DNA of 64,000 bases. It comes from Caenimonas soli. Its GTDB lineage: Bacteria > Pseudomonadota > Gammaproteobacteria > Burkholderiales > Burkholderiaceae_C. Position 1 is the first letter of the stretch; each line of letters starts with the position of its first letter. The DNA is taken from NCBI RefSeq assembly GCF_013155545.1, contig NZ_JABJVV010000013.1:106896-170895 (forward strand), read 5' to 3'. Shown here one piece after another: positions 7,996-15,938 of this stretch. The notes below the pieces were generated by a model. The model made no database searches, had not been told where the DNA came from, and saw only the letters and a list, made by a program, of their open reading frames with translations. The position numbers were made by a program, and so were the translations under genes.

Positions 7996-8009
7996 ATACC
8001 GGAGGCCAT

Positions 8010-8819
8010 ATGCCAACCCTTGTTCCTGCTGCCGCCCGCACCATGTCTTTGCTCGAAGTCTTTGCCCGTGAGCGCCGCGAACTGTCCAACTCGGACCTCG
8101 CGCGCCTCATGGACCTGCCCGAGAGCAGTTGCTCCGATCTGCTGCACACGCTGCACGAGCTGGGCTACCTGATGCGCACGGCGCGCAGCCGGCGGTTCTA
8201 TCCAACGGCGCGGCTGCTGACGATTGCGAAAGAGATCTCGGCGGGCGATCCGCTCTATGCGGTCGCTTCGGAGGCCTGCGAACTGCTGCGCGACAAGACC
8301 GGCGAGACCGGTATGTGCGGTCGCCTGGAAGCCGGGGTGGTGAAGGTGCTGGCCTTTGCCGAAGGCACGCATCCGCTTCGCTACGTGGGGAACGTCGGCA
8401 ACAAGATCGCACTGCACGTGTCGGCGCTCGGCAAGGCCGAGTTATCTCTCGGCACGCCCGAGGAGGCTGCGCGCCAGCTGCGGCTCAAGCCCCTGAAGCA
8501 GATCGCCGCGGGCACCATCACCGACCTCGCGGTCCTGGAAGCGCAGGTCGAAAAGGCGCGCCAGCAAGGCTGGATGTGGGTCGAGAACGAAGGCTTCGAT
8601 GGCCTGGCGGCACTCGCGGTGGCCGGCTACGTCGGAGATGAGCCGCTGGCCCTGTCCATTGCCGGACCTACTGACCGCATGCGCCAGCACCGCGACGCCT
8701 GTCTGCAGGCGCTGAAGGAGGTGCAGGCATTGGTCTTCCATCCCCGCAGCACGTCACTTCCGCCGCGCACCGCACCAACCCGGCGTGGTGCCGCATCCAA
8801 GGAATTCGGCCCCGCGTAG
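8010..8819 (+). CDS. IclR-family transcriptional regulator
   Basis: A 269-residue protein. The N-terminal winged helix-turn-helix (about residues 10-70) includes LLEVFARERRELSNSDLARL and ESSCSDLLHTLHELGYL. The C-terminal IclR effector domain follows (TGETGMCGRL, HVSALGKAELS, LAALAVAGYVGD). The ATG follows CCGGAGGCCAT, a clear ribosome-binding site. The gene sits between and divergent from the leftward operon and upstream of the rightward one, so it probably controls both in response to a pathway metabolite. IclR regulators of this kind often sense aromatic or short organic acids. Confidence 0.92.
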   Translation: MPTLVPAAARTMSLLEVFARERRELSNSDLARLMDLPESSCSDLLHTLHELGYLMRTARSRRFYPTARLLTIAKEISAGDPLYAVASEACELLRDKTGETGMCGRLEAGVVKVLAFAEGTHPLRYVGNVGNKIALHVSALGKAELSLGTPEEAARQLRLKPLKQIAAGTITDLAVLEAQVEKARQQGWMWVENEGFDGLAALAVAGYVGDEPLALSIAGPTDRMRQHRDACLQALKEVQALVFHPRSTSLPPRTAPTRRGAASKEFGPA

Positions 8820-8834
8820 TCAGGGGGCTTTTTT
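8809..8834 (+). terminator. Rho-independent terminator overlapping the iclR-family stop codon
   Basis: GCCCC at 8809-8813 pairs with GGGGC at 8824-8828 across a 10-base loop and is followed by six T residues (8829-8834). The stop codon lies in the loop. Only 25 bp separate the T tract from the next start codon, so the acyl-CoA dehydrogenase operon either has a compact promoter inside the regulator gene or is expressed by read-through. Confidence 0.6.
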
Positions 8835-8859
8835 ACACCATCTCCAGGAGACAGATCCC

Positions 8860-10008
8860 ATGTATTTCGTACCCGATGCCGAACAGGAACTGCTGCGTGA
8901 CAGCGTGCGCCGCTTCATGAAAAGTGAAGTGGCACCGGTGGTCGCCCGGCACGACAGGGAAAAGACCTTTCCCTTCGAGCTCCTCAAGGATCTGTCCCAG
9001 TTCGGCTACATCGGCGGCCGGTTGCCCGAGTCGCTGGGCGGCATGGACATGGACCAGATGACCTGGGCCCTGCTCATGGAGGAGGCCGGCTATACATGGT
9101 TGTCGTTGCGGACCATGGTGAACATCACCAACGCCGCCATCAACAAACTGGCCGCGGAAGCAACCGAGGCACAGAAGGAGCGCTTCCTGAAGCCCTTGCT
9201 GGCTTCCGAGCGACGCGTCTTCAATGCCATCAGCGAGCCGGGTTGCGGTTCGAACATCGCGCAGGTGCAGACACGGGCCGACCTGCAGGGCGATCACTAC
9301 GTGCTCAACGGACGCAAGTTGTGGATCACCAACGGCGCATTCGCCGACTTCGGTATCGTTGTTGCGCGCACCTTCAGCCCGGATTGCCAGGGGCAACTCT
9401 CCACGTTCCTGGTCGAGCGCGAGGTGTCGCCGTATGAGATGCGCAGTGTCGACACTATGGTCCTGCGCAGTACCGGCACTGCCGAACTCGGCTTCGACAA
9501 CGTGAAGGTTCCGCGCGAGAACCTGCTCGGTGAGGAAGGCAATGCGCTGAAGAAGATGCTGATCGGACTGGACAGCGCGCGCGTGAACATCGCCATGGGC
9601 GCGGTGGGCGCGGCCCAATCGGCGCTCGATCTGTCCATCGACTACGCCCGCACAAGGACGCAGTTCGGCAAACCCATCGGCAGCTTCCAACTGGTGCAGA
9701 AGCTCATCGTCGACATGACGATACGGGTCGAGGCGGCCCGCGCCCTCGGCCTGCGCGCCGCGGCGGCGCTCGACGCGAACAAGGATGCGCGCACGGCCTG
9801 CTCGATCGCCAAGCTCTACGCCACGGAGGCCGCGCACGAGGTGGCCAGCATGGCGCTGCAGGTGCACGGCGGCTTGGGCTATGCGACGGACTACCCGATC
9901 GAGCGCATCTTCCGCGACACGCGCGGCGGCACGATTCCCGAGGGCACGACGGAAGTGCAGACATTAATTGCCGGCCGCGAGATCCTGGGTATCTCGGCCA
10001 TGGTCTGA
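8860..10008 (+). CDS. Acyl-CoA dehydrogenase
   Basis: A 382-residue flavoprotein. The N-terminal helical domain, the middle beta domain (AISEPGCGSNIAQVQT, GRKLWITNGAFAD) and the C-terminal helical domain (TRTQFGKPIGSFQLVQ, HGGLGYATDYPIERIFRD) are all present. Glu361 in IPEGTTEVQ is in the position of the catalytic base of MCAD-type enzymes. It introduces the alpha-beta double bond in an acyl-CoA. The GGAG before the ATG at 8860 decides the start. It is the first gene of the rightward operon, two bases upstream of the synthetase gene. Confidence 0.93.
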   Translation: MYFVPDAEQELLRDSVRRFMKSEVAPVVARHDREKTFPFELLKDLSQFGYIGGRLPESLGGMDMDQMTWALLMEEAGYTWLSLRTMVNITNAAINKLAAEATEAQKERFLKPLLASERRVFNAISEPGCGSNIAQVQTRADLQGDHYVLNGRKLWITNGAFADFGIVVARTFSPDCQGQLSTFLVEREVSPYEMRSVDTMVLRSTGTAELGFDNVKVPRENLLGEEGNALKKMLIGLDSARVNIAMGAVGAAQSALDLSIDYARTRTQFGKPIGSFQLVQKLIVDMTIRVEAARALGLRAAAALDANKDARTACSIAKLYATEAAHEVASMALQVHGGLGYATDYPIERIFRDTRGGTIPEGTTEVQTLIAGREILGISAMV

Positions 10009-10010
10009 CC

Positions 10011-12137
10011 ATGGAGACAAAGTTGACCGATCTATCCAGGCTTATCCGTCCGCGCTCCATCGCGCTGGTTGGCGCTTCGGACCGCATGCACAGCATCGGC
10101 GAGCGAACCCTGACCAATCTGCTGGACCACTCCGATTTCGACGGCGACGTCTACCTCGTCAATCCCAGCAAAGCCGAAATCCGCGGGCAACGCTGCTGGC
10201 CCAGCGTTGCCGCATTGCCCGCCACGCCAGATCTCGCGGTGATCGTCGTGCCGGCGGCCGGTGTGCTGGCGGTGGCTGAGGAATGCGCTGCCCGCGGTGT
10301 GCTCTTCGCCATCGTCCTGACGTCCGGTTTCGGCGAGGCCGGGGAGGAAGGCGAGCGCGCCCAGGTGCGCCTGAAGGAAATTGCCGACGCCGGCGGGATG
10401 CGCGTGTACGGCCCGAACTGCCCGGGGCTGACCAACGTCAACCAGCGTCTGGGCCTGACCTTCTCCCCCTCGTTCCCGCACGACCTGGTCAAAGGCCCCA
10501 TCGGCCTGGCCACCCAAGGCGGCGGCCTGGGCCGCAACGTGATGCAGGCAATGGACCGCGGCATCGGCATTGGCCTGTGGGCTTCGACCGGCAATGAGGT
10601 CGACCTGCAGGTGGCCGACTTCATCCACTACATGGCCGATGCCCCCGACATCAAGGTGATCGTCACTTTGCTCGAAGGCATCAAGGACGGCGCCAAATTC
10701 GTCGCGGCAGTCCAGCGCGCAGCGGTCAACGGGAAGCCCGTCATCGCGCTGAAAGTGGGCAAGTCGGAGTATGGACAGCGGGCGGCGCAGTCGCACACCG
10801 CGTCCTTGACCGGTTCGGCAGAGGTCAACAGTGCGGTGTTCCGGCAGTTCGGCGTGATCGAGGTCGACGACATCGACGAGTTGGCGGACACGGCCTGGCT
10901 GTTCGCGCGTGCCCAACCCGACGCCAGCGAGGGCATCGCCATCTATACCTCTTCCGGCGGAACGGCCGCCCTGACGGCGGACGCCGTGGGCTCCTCAGGC
11001 CTGACGCTGGCGCAGTTCGCCCCGCACACCCGCGAGCTGCTGCGCAACCGCCTGCCGGACTACGCCGCCATCGACAACCCGGTTGACACCACCGCGGCGG
11101 TGCTCAGCGACGCGGCCCTGATCGAGAAGACCCTCGGCGCGGTGGCCAGCGACCCCAACCTCGGCTGTGTGATCGTGCCCATCGCGCTGGACTACGGCGA
11201 CACCACCATCCAGATGGCTCGCACCATCATCGCGGCGCAGAAGGGGTGTGCGACGCCTATCGTGCCGATCTGGATGAGCGACCGCATGGGCGAGGGCTAT
11301 CGCATGCTGGTCGAGCATGGCTTTGCGCCGCCGCGCTCGGTCGGCAAGGGGGTCAAGGCGATCCGGCGCTGGGTGGAGTACGGGCGCTGGAAGCGCGCGC
11401 ACCGCTTGGCGGACACCGCGACGCCGACCGCGGCGCTGCCTGTGGCGCTTTCCACGCGCTCCCTGTCCGAGGCGCAGGCCAAGCAGCAGCTTCTTGCCGC
11501 GGGCGTGCGGCTGCTGCCGAACGCGTTGGCCAGGACGCCGGAGGAAGCGACTTCGTTGGCCGACGGCATGGGCTACCCCGTCGTCGCCAAGATCGCGAGC
11601 GAGCAGATCGTGCACAAGTCCGACATCGGCGGCGTGCAGGTGGGCCTGCAAGATGCAGGACAGGTTCGCGAGGCGTGGCGGGACATCATGGCCTCGGTTG
11701 CGCAGCACCGGCCCGACGCCGCTATCGATGGGCTGCTCATCGAGAAAATGGCGCCGGGAGGCGGCCTGGAGTTGATGGTCGGCGTCACCCGCGACCCGGT
11801 GTTCGGACATGTCATGACGTTCGGCCTCGGAGGCATCTATGTGGAAATCCTGCGCGACGTGACGCGCCGGCTGCTGCCACTGGGCGCGGACGATGCCGCC
11901 GAAATGATCCGCGAAATGCGCTGTTTTCCGCTGCTCGCCGGTGCGCGAGGTCGCCCGCCTTCGGATGTCGAAGCGCTCGAAGCGCTGCTGCTGCGCATCT
12001 CGGCATTCGTGGTCCGGAACGCGGACAGGATCGAGGAAATGGACCTGAACCCGGTGTGGGTGGGTGCCGTCGGCGAAGGCGCACTGCCGCTGGATGCCGT
12101 CATCATCGAACGCACTGTGCAAGAGGTGACGGCATGA
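10011..12137 (+). CDS. Acyl-CoA synthetase, NDP-forming type (CoA-binding plus ATP-grasp)
   Basis: A protein of 708 residues with the acetyl/acyl-CoA synthetase (ADP-forming) order. A CoA-binding Rossmann domain (IALVGASDR, DVYLVNPSK, VRVYGPNCPGL) comes first. Succinyl-CoA-ligase-like flavodoxin domains follow, with His262 in SHTASLTGS as the expected phosphohistidine. A C-terminal ATP-grasp domain (YPVVAKIASEQIVHKSDIGGVQVG, IEKMAPGGGLELMVGVTRD, DLNPVW) ends the protein. It activates a carboxylic acid to its CoA ester, or works in reverse to conserve energy. It overlaps the CaiB-like gene by ATGA, so the two are probably made together. Confidence 0.9.
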   Translation: METKLTDLSRLIRPRSIALVGASDRMHSIGERTLTNLLDHSDFDGDVYLVNPSKAEIRGQRCWPSVAALPATPDLAVIVVPAAGVLAVAEECAARGVLFAIVLTSGFGEAGEEGERAQVRLKEIADAGGMRVYGPNCPGLTNVNQRLGLTFSPSFPHDLVKGPIGLATQGGGLGRNVMQAMDRGIGIGLWASTGNEVDLQVADFIHYMADAPDIKVIVTLLEGIKDGAKFVAAVQRAAVNGKPVIALKVGKSEYGQRAAQSHTASLTGSAEVNSAVFRQFGVIEVDDIDELADTAWLFARAQPDASEGIAIYTSSGGTAALTADAVGSSGLTLAQFAPHTRELLRNRLPDYAAIDNPVDTTAAVLSDAALIEKTLGAVASDPNLGCVIVPIALDYGDTTIQMARTIIAAQKGCATPIVPIWMSDRMGEGYRMLVEHGFAPPRSVGKGVKAIRRWVEYGRWKRAHRLADTATPTAALPVALSTRSLSEAQAKQQLLAAGVRLLPNALARTPEEATSLADGMGYPVVAKIASEQIVHKSDIGGVQVGLQDAGQVREAWRDIMASVAQHRPDAAIDGLLIEKMAPGGGLELMVGVTRDPVFGHVMTFGLGGIYVEILRDVTRRLLPLGADDAAEMIREMRCFPLLAGARGRPPSDVEALEALLLRISAFVVRNADRIEEMDLNPVWVGAVGEGALPLDAVIIERTVQEVTA

Positions 12138-13240
12138 CGGCGCCATCCGCGCGCCCGCCGCTGGATGGCATCACCGTTATCGACTTCAGCGAACTGCTGC
12201 CTGGTCCGTTCTTCACGCAAAGCCTGGCCGAACTGGGCGCTCGCGTCATCAAGATCGAGCGGCCGCCTCTTGGGGACAATGCGCGCAGCCTGGGGATGGG
12301 CGCGTTCGAGGCCGTGAACCGCGGCAAGCACAGCCTGCTGGTCGATCTGAAGGACGAGGCCCAGCGCGAGAAGGTGCGCGACCTTCTTGCGACGGCCGAC
12401 GTTCTGGTCGAGTCCTACCGGCCCGGCGTGATGGCGCGCCTGGGCCTGGATGCCGCTTCGCTGCGCGAAACATGCCCCCGGCTGGTGTACGTGTCGCTCA
12501 GCGGCTATGGACAAACCGGCCCGTGGGCCGATCTGCCGGGACACGACATCAACTACCTGGCGGCGGCTGGTGTGCTGGCCGTGTCCGGTGCACCCGGCGG
12601 CGGACCGGCGCAAAGCTTCGGGCTGCCGGTGGCGGATCTGTGTGGTGCCATGTATGCGCTGTCGTCTACCCTGGCCGCACTGTTTCAACGCCAGGGCACG
12701 GGCCGTGGCCAGCACCTGGATGTCTCCCTCGCCGACTGCGCACTCCACTGGATGAACCCGCGTCTCGGTGCCTATCGCGAAGCCGGGGCGAGCACGCTGG
12801 AGGCGCAGCGCGAGACCACGCTGGTCAAGGCGGGCTACGGTGCGTTCCGCTGTCGCGACGGGCGCTATCTGTCGGTCGCGGCACTGGAAGATCATTTCTG
12901 GAGGCGCCTTTGCGCCGCGCTCGATTTGGCGCCATTCGACGGTGAGGCCCATGGTTCGCACAAGGCGCGCAAGCCGGTCGCCGAGGCCATCAACCGCCGC
13001 ATCGCCGAAGTGCTCGAAGGCATGGATGCGGACGATGCCTTCGAGCTGCTGCGCCGGAACGACGTGCCCGTCGCACCGGTGGTGGAGCCGGCTCAGCTCG
13101 CGGCGTTGCCCCAGTTCGCGCTGCGCGGCAAGTTCGAGCAAGGAACGGTGATGCCCGCGGTGCGCTATCCCGTTCCGATGACCGGCGTGGTGGCGGGCGG
13201 CTTGGGCGTAGCACCCGCGCTCGGCAGCGCCCTGGTTTGA
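12134..13240 (+). CDS. CaiB/BaiF CoA-transferase family protein, alpha-methylacyl-CoA racemase-like
   Basis: A 368-residue class III CoA-transferase-fold protein. VIDFSELLPGPFFTQSLAELGA at the N-terminus and VESYRPGVMARLGLD are family signatures. His137 in GHDINYLA and Asp168 in VADLCGAMYAL align with the His/Asp pair of alpha-methylacyl-CoA racemases, while Asp201 is at the CoA-transferase aspartate position. The GHDINY motif favours a racemase, which would epimerise 2-methyl-branched acyl-CoAs before dehydrogenation. CoA transfer remains possible. Start ATG overlaps the previous TGA. Confidence 0.85.
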   Translation: MTAPSARPPLDGITVIDFSELLPGPFFTQSLAELGARVIKIERPPLGDNARSLGMGAFEAVNRGKHSLLVDLKDEAQREKVRDLLATADVLVESYRPGVMARLGLDAASLRETCPRLVYVSLSGYGQTGPWADLPGHDINYLAAAGVLAVSGAPGGGPAQSFGLPVADLCGAMYALSSTLAALFQRQGTGRGQHLDVSLADCALHWMNPRLGAYREAGASTLEAQRETTLVKAGYGAFRCRDGRYLSVAALEDHFWRRLCAALDLAPFDGEAHGSHKARKPVAEAINRRIAEVLEGMDADDAFELLRRNDVPVAPVVEPAQLAALPQFALRGKFEQGTVMPAVRYPVPMTGVVAGGLGVAPALGSALV

Positions 13241-13244
13241 ATCC

Positions 13245-14237
13245 GTGGCTCCACCGTTGCGCACGCGGATCACCCGGCTGCTGGGAATCGAGCATCCGAT
13301 CCTGGGCGGGGGGCTTATGTGGCTGTCGGACGCACGCTATGTGGCCGCGCTGGTCAATGCGGGCTGCATGGGCTTCATCACGCCCCGCACCTTTCACAGC
13401 GACAAAGCTTTCGGTGACGAATTGGTGCTCTGCTCCGAGTTGACTGGGGGCAGGCCGTTCGGCGTCAACCTGACGCTGTCGAGCCGTCCCGAGGCCAACG
13501 CAGCTGTGCAATGCTGGCTGGACATGGCGTTGGCCCATGGCGTTCGGTTCTTCGAGACAGCCGGGCATGCCCCAGTCGAACTGATCGGCACACTCCACAA
13601 GGCCGGTGCCATCGTGGTCCACAAGGCCTCGAGCATCCGCCATGCGTTGTCGGCCGAGCGCGCAGGTGCCGATGCCATCGCCCTGGTGGGGATGGAAGAG
13701 GGCGGCCACCCAGGAACCAACGAGTTGCCCACCATGCTGATGGGAGCACTGGCTGTCGATCGGTTTCGCGTACCCGTCGTGCTCGGCGGCGGGATTGGCC
13801 GAGGACGGCAACTCGCGGCGGTGCTCGCACAAGGGCTCGACGGCGTGCTGATCGGTAGCCGCTTCCTGGTGTGCGAAGAGATCGGCGCGCACCGCCGCTA
13901 CAAGGAGCACCTGCTGAACTGCGATGAGCACTCGACCGTGCGCCTGCTGCAATCACTGGGCAACACCTGGCGCGTGCTGCGCAACGATACGGCCCGCCAG
14001 ATCGATGAGATCGAACGCGCGGGTGCGACCGACCATGCGGCGTTCGGCGAACTGATCAGCGGCCGGGCGGCGCGCGACTATTGTTACGCCAATGGCGACT
14101 GGCAGCGCGGGATGCTATCGCTCGGTCCGTCGATCGCGTTCGCGAAACGCATAGAACCACTGAAATCCATCGTCGCCGATTTGCTCGAGGAGGCGCGGGC
14201 GTCGATCTCCGGCCTTTCTTCACGGGAACAAGAATGA
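13245..14237 (+). CDS. Nitronate monooxygenase / 2-nitropropane dioxygenase family flavoprotein (first of pair)
   Basis: A TIM-barrel FMN protein of 330 residues. The N-terminal strand IEHPILGGG, the GADAIALVGMEEGGHPG segment with the family histidine (His155) and VPVVLGGGIGRGRQLAAVLAQGLDGVLIGSRF for phosphate binding are all present. The family includes nitronate oxidases and several enoyl- or dienoyl-CoA-type reductases such as IpdC of steroid catabolism. The start is a GTG four bases after the previous stop. It overlaps the next, related gene by ATGA, so the two may form a hetero-oligomer. Confidence 0.85.
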   Translation: MAPPLRTRITRLLGIEHPILGGGLMWLSDARYVAALVNAGCMGFITPRTFHSDKAFGDELVLCSELTGGRPFGVNLTLSSRPEANAAVQCWLDMALAHGVRFFETAGHAPVELIGTLHKAGAIVVHKASSIRHALSAERAGADAIALVGMEEGGHPGTNELPTMLMGALAVDRFRVPVVLGGGIGRGRQLAAVLAQGLDGVLIGSRFLVCEEIGAHRRYKEHLLNCDEHSTVRLLQSLGNTWRVLRNDTARQIDEIERAGATDHAAFGELISGRAARDYCYANGDWQRGMLSLGPSIAFAKRIEPLKSIVADLLEEARASISGLSSREQE

Positions 14238-15172
14238 AACGACTACCTTTCATGGACCGCCTCGTGGTGCCCGTGATCGCGGCGCCGATGCTGCGCGTCT
14301 CTGGCATTGAACTCGTATCGGCGGCTTGCGCGGCGGGCGTCATTGGCGCTTTCCCTACGGCGAACTGCGCGTCACTTGAAGAGTTCGAGGCTTGGCTCCA
14401 GCGGCTGAACCGGGAAACCGCTGGCGACCGCCGCAGCGCACCTTACTGCCCGAACCTCATCATGCGGCGGGACCCGGCACGGCTGAAGGCGGAGGTCGAA
14501 TTGATCGTTCGGCATCGAACTGAGTTGGTCATCACCAGCGTGGGTTCGCCTGCCTCGGTGATACCGACCCTGCACGATGGTGGTTGCCTGGTGTTCGCCG
14601 ACGTGGCATCGGTACATCACGCGGAACGCGCGCTTGAGGCGGGGGCCGACGGGCTGGTGCTGCTCACGGCAGGCGCGGGCGGCCATACGGGCTGGGCCAA
14701 CCCGTTCGCGTTCGTCCGTGCGGTGCGCGCCCTGTTCGACGGTCCCATCGTACTGGCGGGTGGACTGTCGGACGGGTTTGCGCTCAAAGCTGCCTCGGTG
14801 CTGGGCTGCGATCTGGGCTCCATGGGGACCCGCTTCATCGCGACCCGGGAAAGCCTGGGGTCGGTTCCCTACAAACAGATGCTCGAGCGAAGTTCGCTGG
14901 ACGATGTCATGGCCACGCGCGCCTTCACGGGCCTGCCGGCCAACTTTCTGAAGCCGTCCATCGTTCAAGTTGGATTGGATCCCGCCGCGCTTGATGAAAC
15001 TGTGTCCGTGCAGGAAGCCCGAAACAGGTTTGGCGGAGGCTCTGAAAGTGCAGTGATCCAGCGATGGGCCGACCTTTGGAGCGCGGGGCATTCCGTATCA
15101 GGGGTCACATCGGTCCCGGCTGTCGCTGAACTGGTACGAACCCTGCGCCATGAATTCAACGGTTCGGCCTAA
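14234..15172 (+). CDS. Nitronate monooxygenase family flavoprotein (second of pair)
   Basis: A 312-residue TIM-barrel flavoprotein with VPVIAAPMLRVSG, the histidine motif AGAGGHTG (His151) and GPIVLAGGLSDGFALKAASVLGCDLGSMGTRF. It is only distantly similar to its upstream neighbour but of the same family. Translation starts at the ATG at 14234, which overlaps the neighbour's TGA. It is the last gene of the rightward operon. A reductase or oxidase on a CoA-bound intermediate is more likely in this context than nitroalkane detoxification. Confidence 0.85.
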   Translation: MKRLPFMDRLVVPVIAAPMLRVSGIELVSAACAAGVIGAFPTANCASLEEFEAWLQRLNRETAGDRRSAPYCPNLIMRRDPARLKAEVELIVRHRTELVITSVGSPASVIPTLHDGGCLVFADVASVHHAERALEAGADGLVLLTAGAGGHTGWANPFAFVRAVRALFDGPIVLAGGLSDGFALKAASVLGCDLGSMGTRFIATRESLGSVPYKQMLERSSLDDVMATRAFTGLPANFLKPSIVQVGLDPAALDETVSVQEARNRFGGGSESAVIQRWADLWSAGHSVSGVTSVPAVAELVRTLRHEFNGSA

Positions 15173-15325
15173 GCCCTCTGGCGCTCTTCGCGAAAACTTC
15201 TGCACTCCCTACTAGTCATCTAAGGCCATCGCATGCAGGCCAGCGCGCGGCAGCGCAGCCTATCGCAGGGAGGATAATGACCTTCGCGGTCCGTCCAGGG
15301 GGTTCGCCCGGCGAGGCTGGGCCGA

Positions 15326-15347
15326 TTTGCGCGACTTTTGCGCGACT
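15326..15347. repeat. Perfect tandem 11-nt repeat, possible integrase arm sites
   Basis: TTTGCGCGACT occurs twice back to back (15326-15336 and 15337-15347). A third GCGCGAC lies at 15370-15376. The repeats sit 90-110 bp left of the tRNA fragment, where integrase arm-type sites are usually found in tRNA-targeting islands. The rest of 15173-15438 contains no recognisable gene. Confidence 0.4.
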
Positions 15348-15438
15348 CTTCTCAGCGCCTATGGACACCGCGCGACATTTCAACGATGGGAGGACGCCCT
15401 AAGTCGTTGATTTCATAGACCCCTGTTCAACTTTCGCA

Positions 15439-15485
15439 GGCTACGAACCAAGGGGTCGTGGGTTCGAATCCTGCCAGCTGCACCA
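15439..15485 (+). other. 3' fragment of a tRNA-Arg(ACG) gene, probable attachment site
   Basis: 47 bases match the 3' part of a tRNA. The anticodon loop CTACGAA with ACG is followed by the 3' stem CCAAG, the variable loop GGGGTCGT, the T arm GGGTTCGAATCCT and the acceptor end ending in TGCACCA. The 5' half of the anticodon stem does not pair (GCAGG instead of CTTGG), and no D arm or 5' acceptor strand lies upstream. This is the usual product of island integration into the 3' half of a tRNA gene. The anticodon identifies the Arg(ACG) isoacceptor. Confidence 0.8.
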
Positions 15486-15495
15486 TATGAATCAA

Positions 15496-15530
15496 GGACT
15501 TAGGTCAGAAATGGCCTGAGTCCTTTTTCT
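15496..15530 (+). terminator. Rho-independent terminator following the tRNA-Arg fragment
   Basis: GGACTTAGG (15496-15504) pairs with CCTGAGTCC (15515-15523), with one T-G wobble and a 10-base loop, followed by TTTTT. It lies 10 bp after the tRNA CCA end, as expected of the native terminator of the tRNA gene. This suggests that sequence to the right is the original chromosomal flank. Confidence 0.75.
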
Positions 15531-15938
15531 TTGCTGGGGACTTTCCATCGCGCCCTTCCTACTTAGCCATTTGCCACCCGCAATAGGATCGCGATGGAAG
15601 TCGAGCGGTTGGCGACTCCGCTCGTTCGCAAGCATGTCGGCTGCCGCGGTGTACATACCCTAACGTGTACCCCGGACTGTCAACGCGACAACACTCCAAT
15701 CCGCAGGGCGGATGAAAACTGCAATTGCGTGGCCAGATCATCGGCCCGGGCTATTCCGCGCTGGACCTGAACGCATTGAGCAGCTGCAGGAAGTCGGCGT
15801 CGCGCGCGGACGGACGCGATCCTCATCAAACGGGGTCGAACTGAAAGACTGCGACAGGAAGGGCGCCACCTACTCCGATAGGGACATGTGCATTGCGTTG
15901 CGCACGACGATAGTCCGTGCTGCGCACAGGAGTCCCTT
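15531..15938. other. Gene-poor stretch with no recognised feature
   Basis: About 400 bp between the tRNA fragment terminator and the phospholipase-D gene. Short open frames exist on both strands but none has a ribosome-binding site with a recognisable protein. The last 30 bp hold the AGGAG ribosome-binding site of the next gene, so its promoter must be here. Confidence 0.5.

Noticed and set aside
15420..15485. Intact tRNA gene
   Set aside because: Only the 3' half is present. The 5' anticodon-stem strand does not pair and the D arm and acceptor 5' strand are missing.
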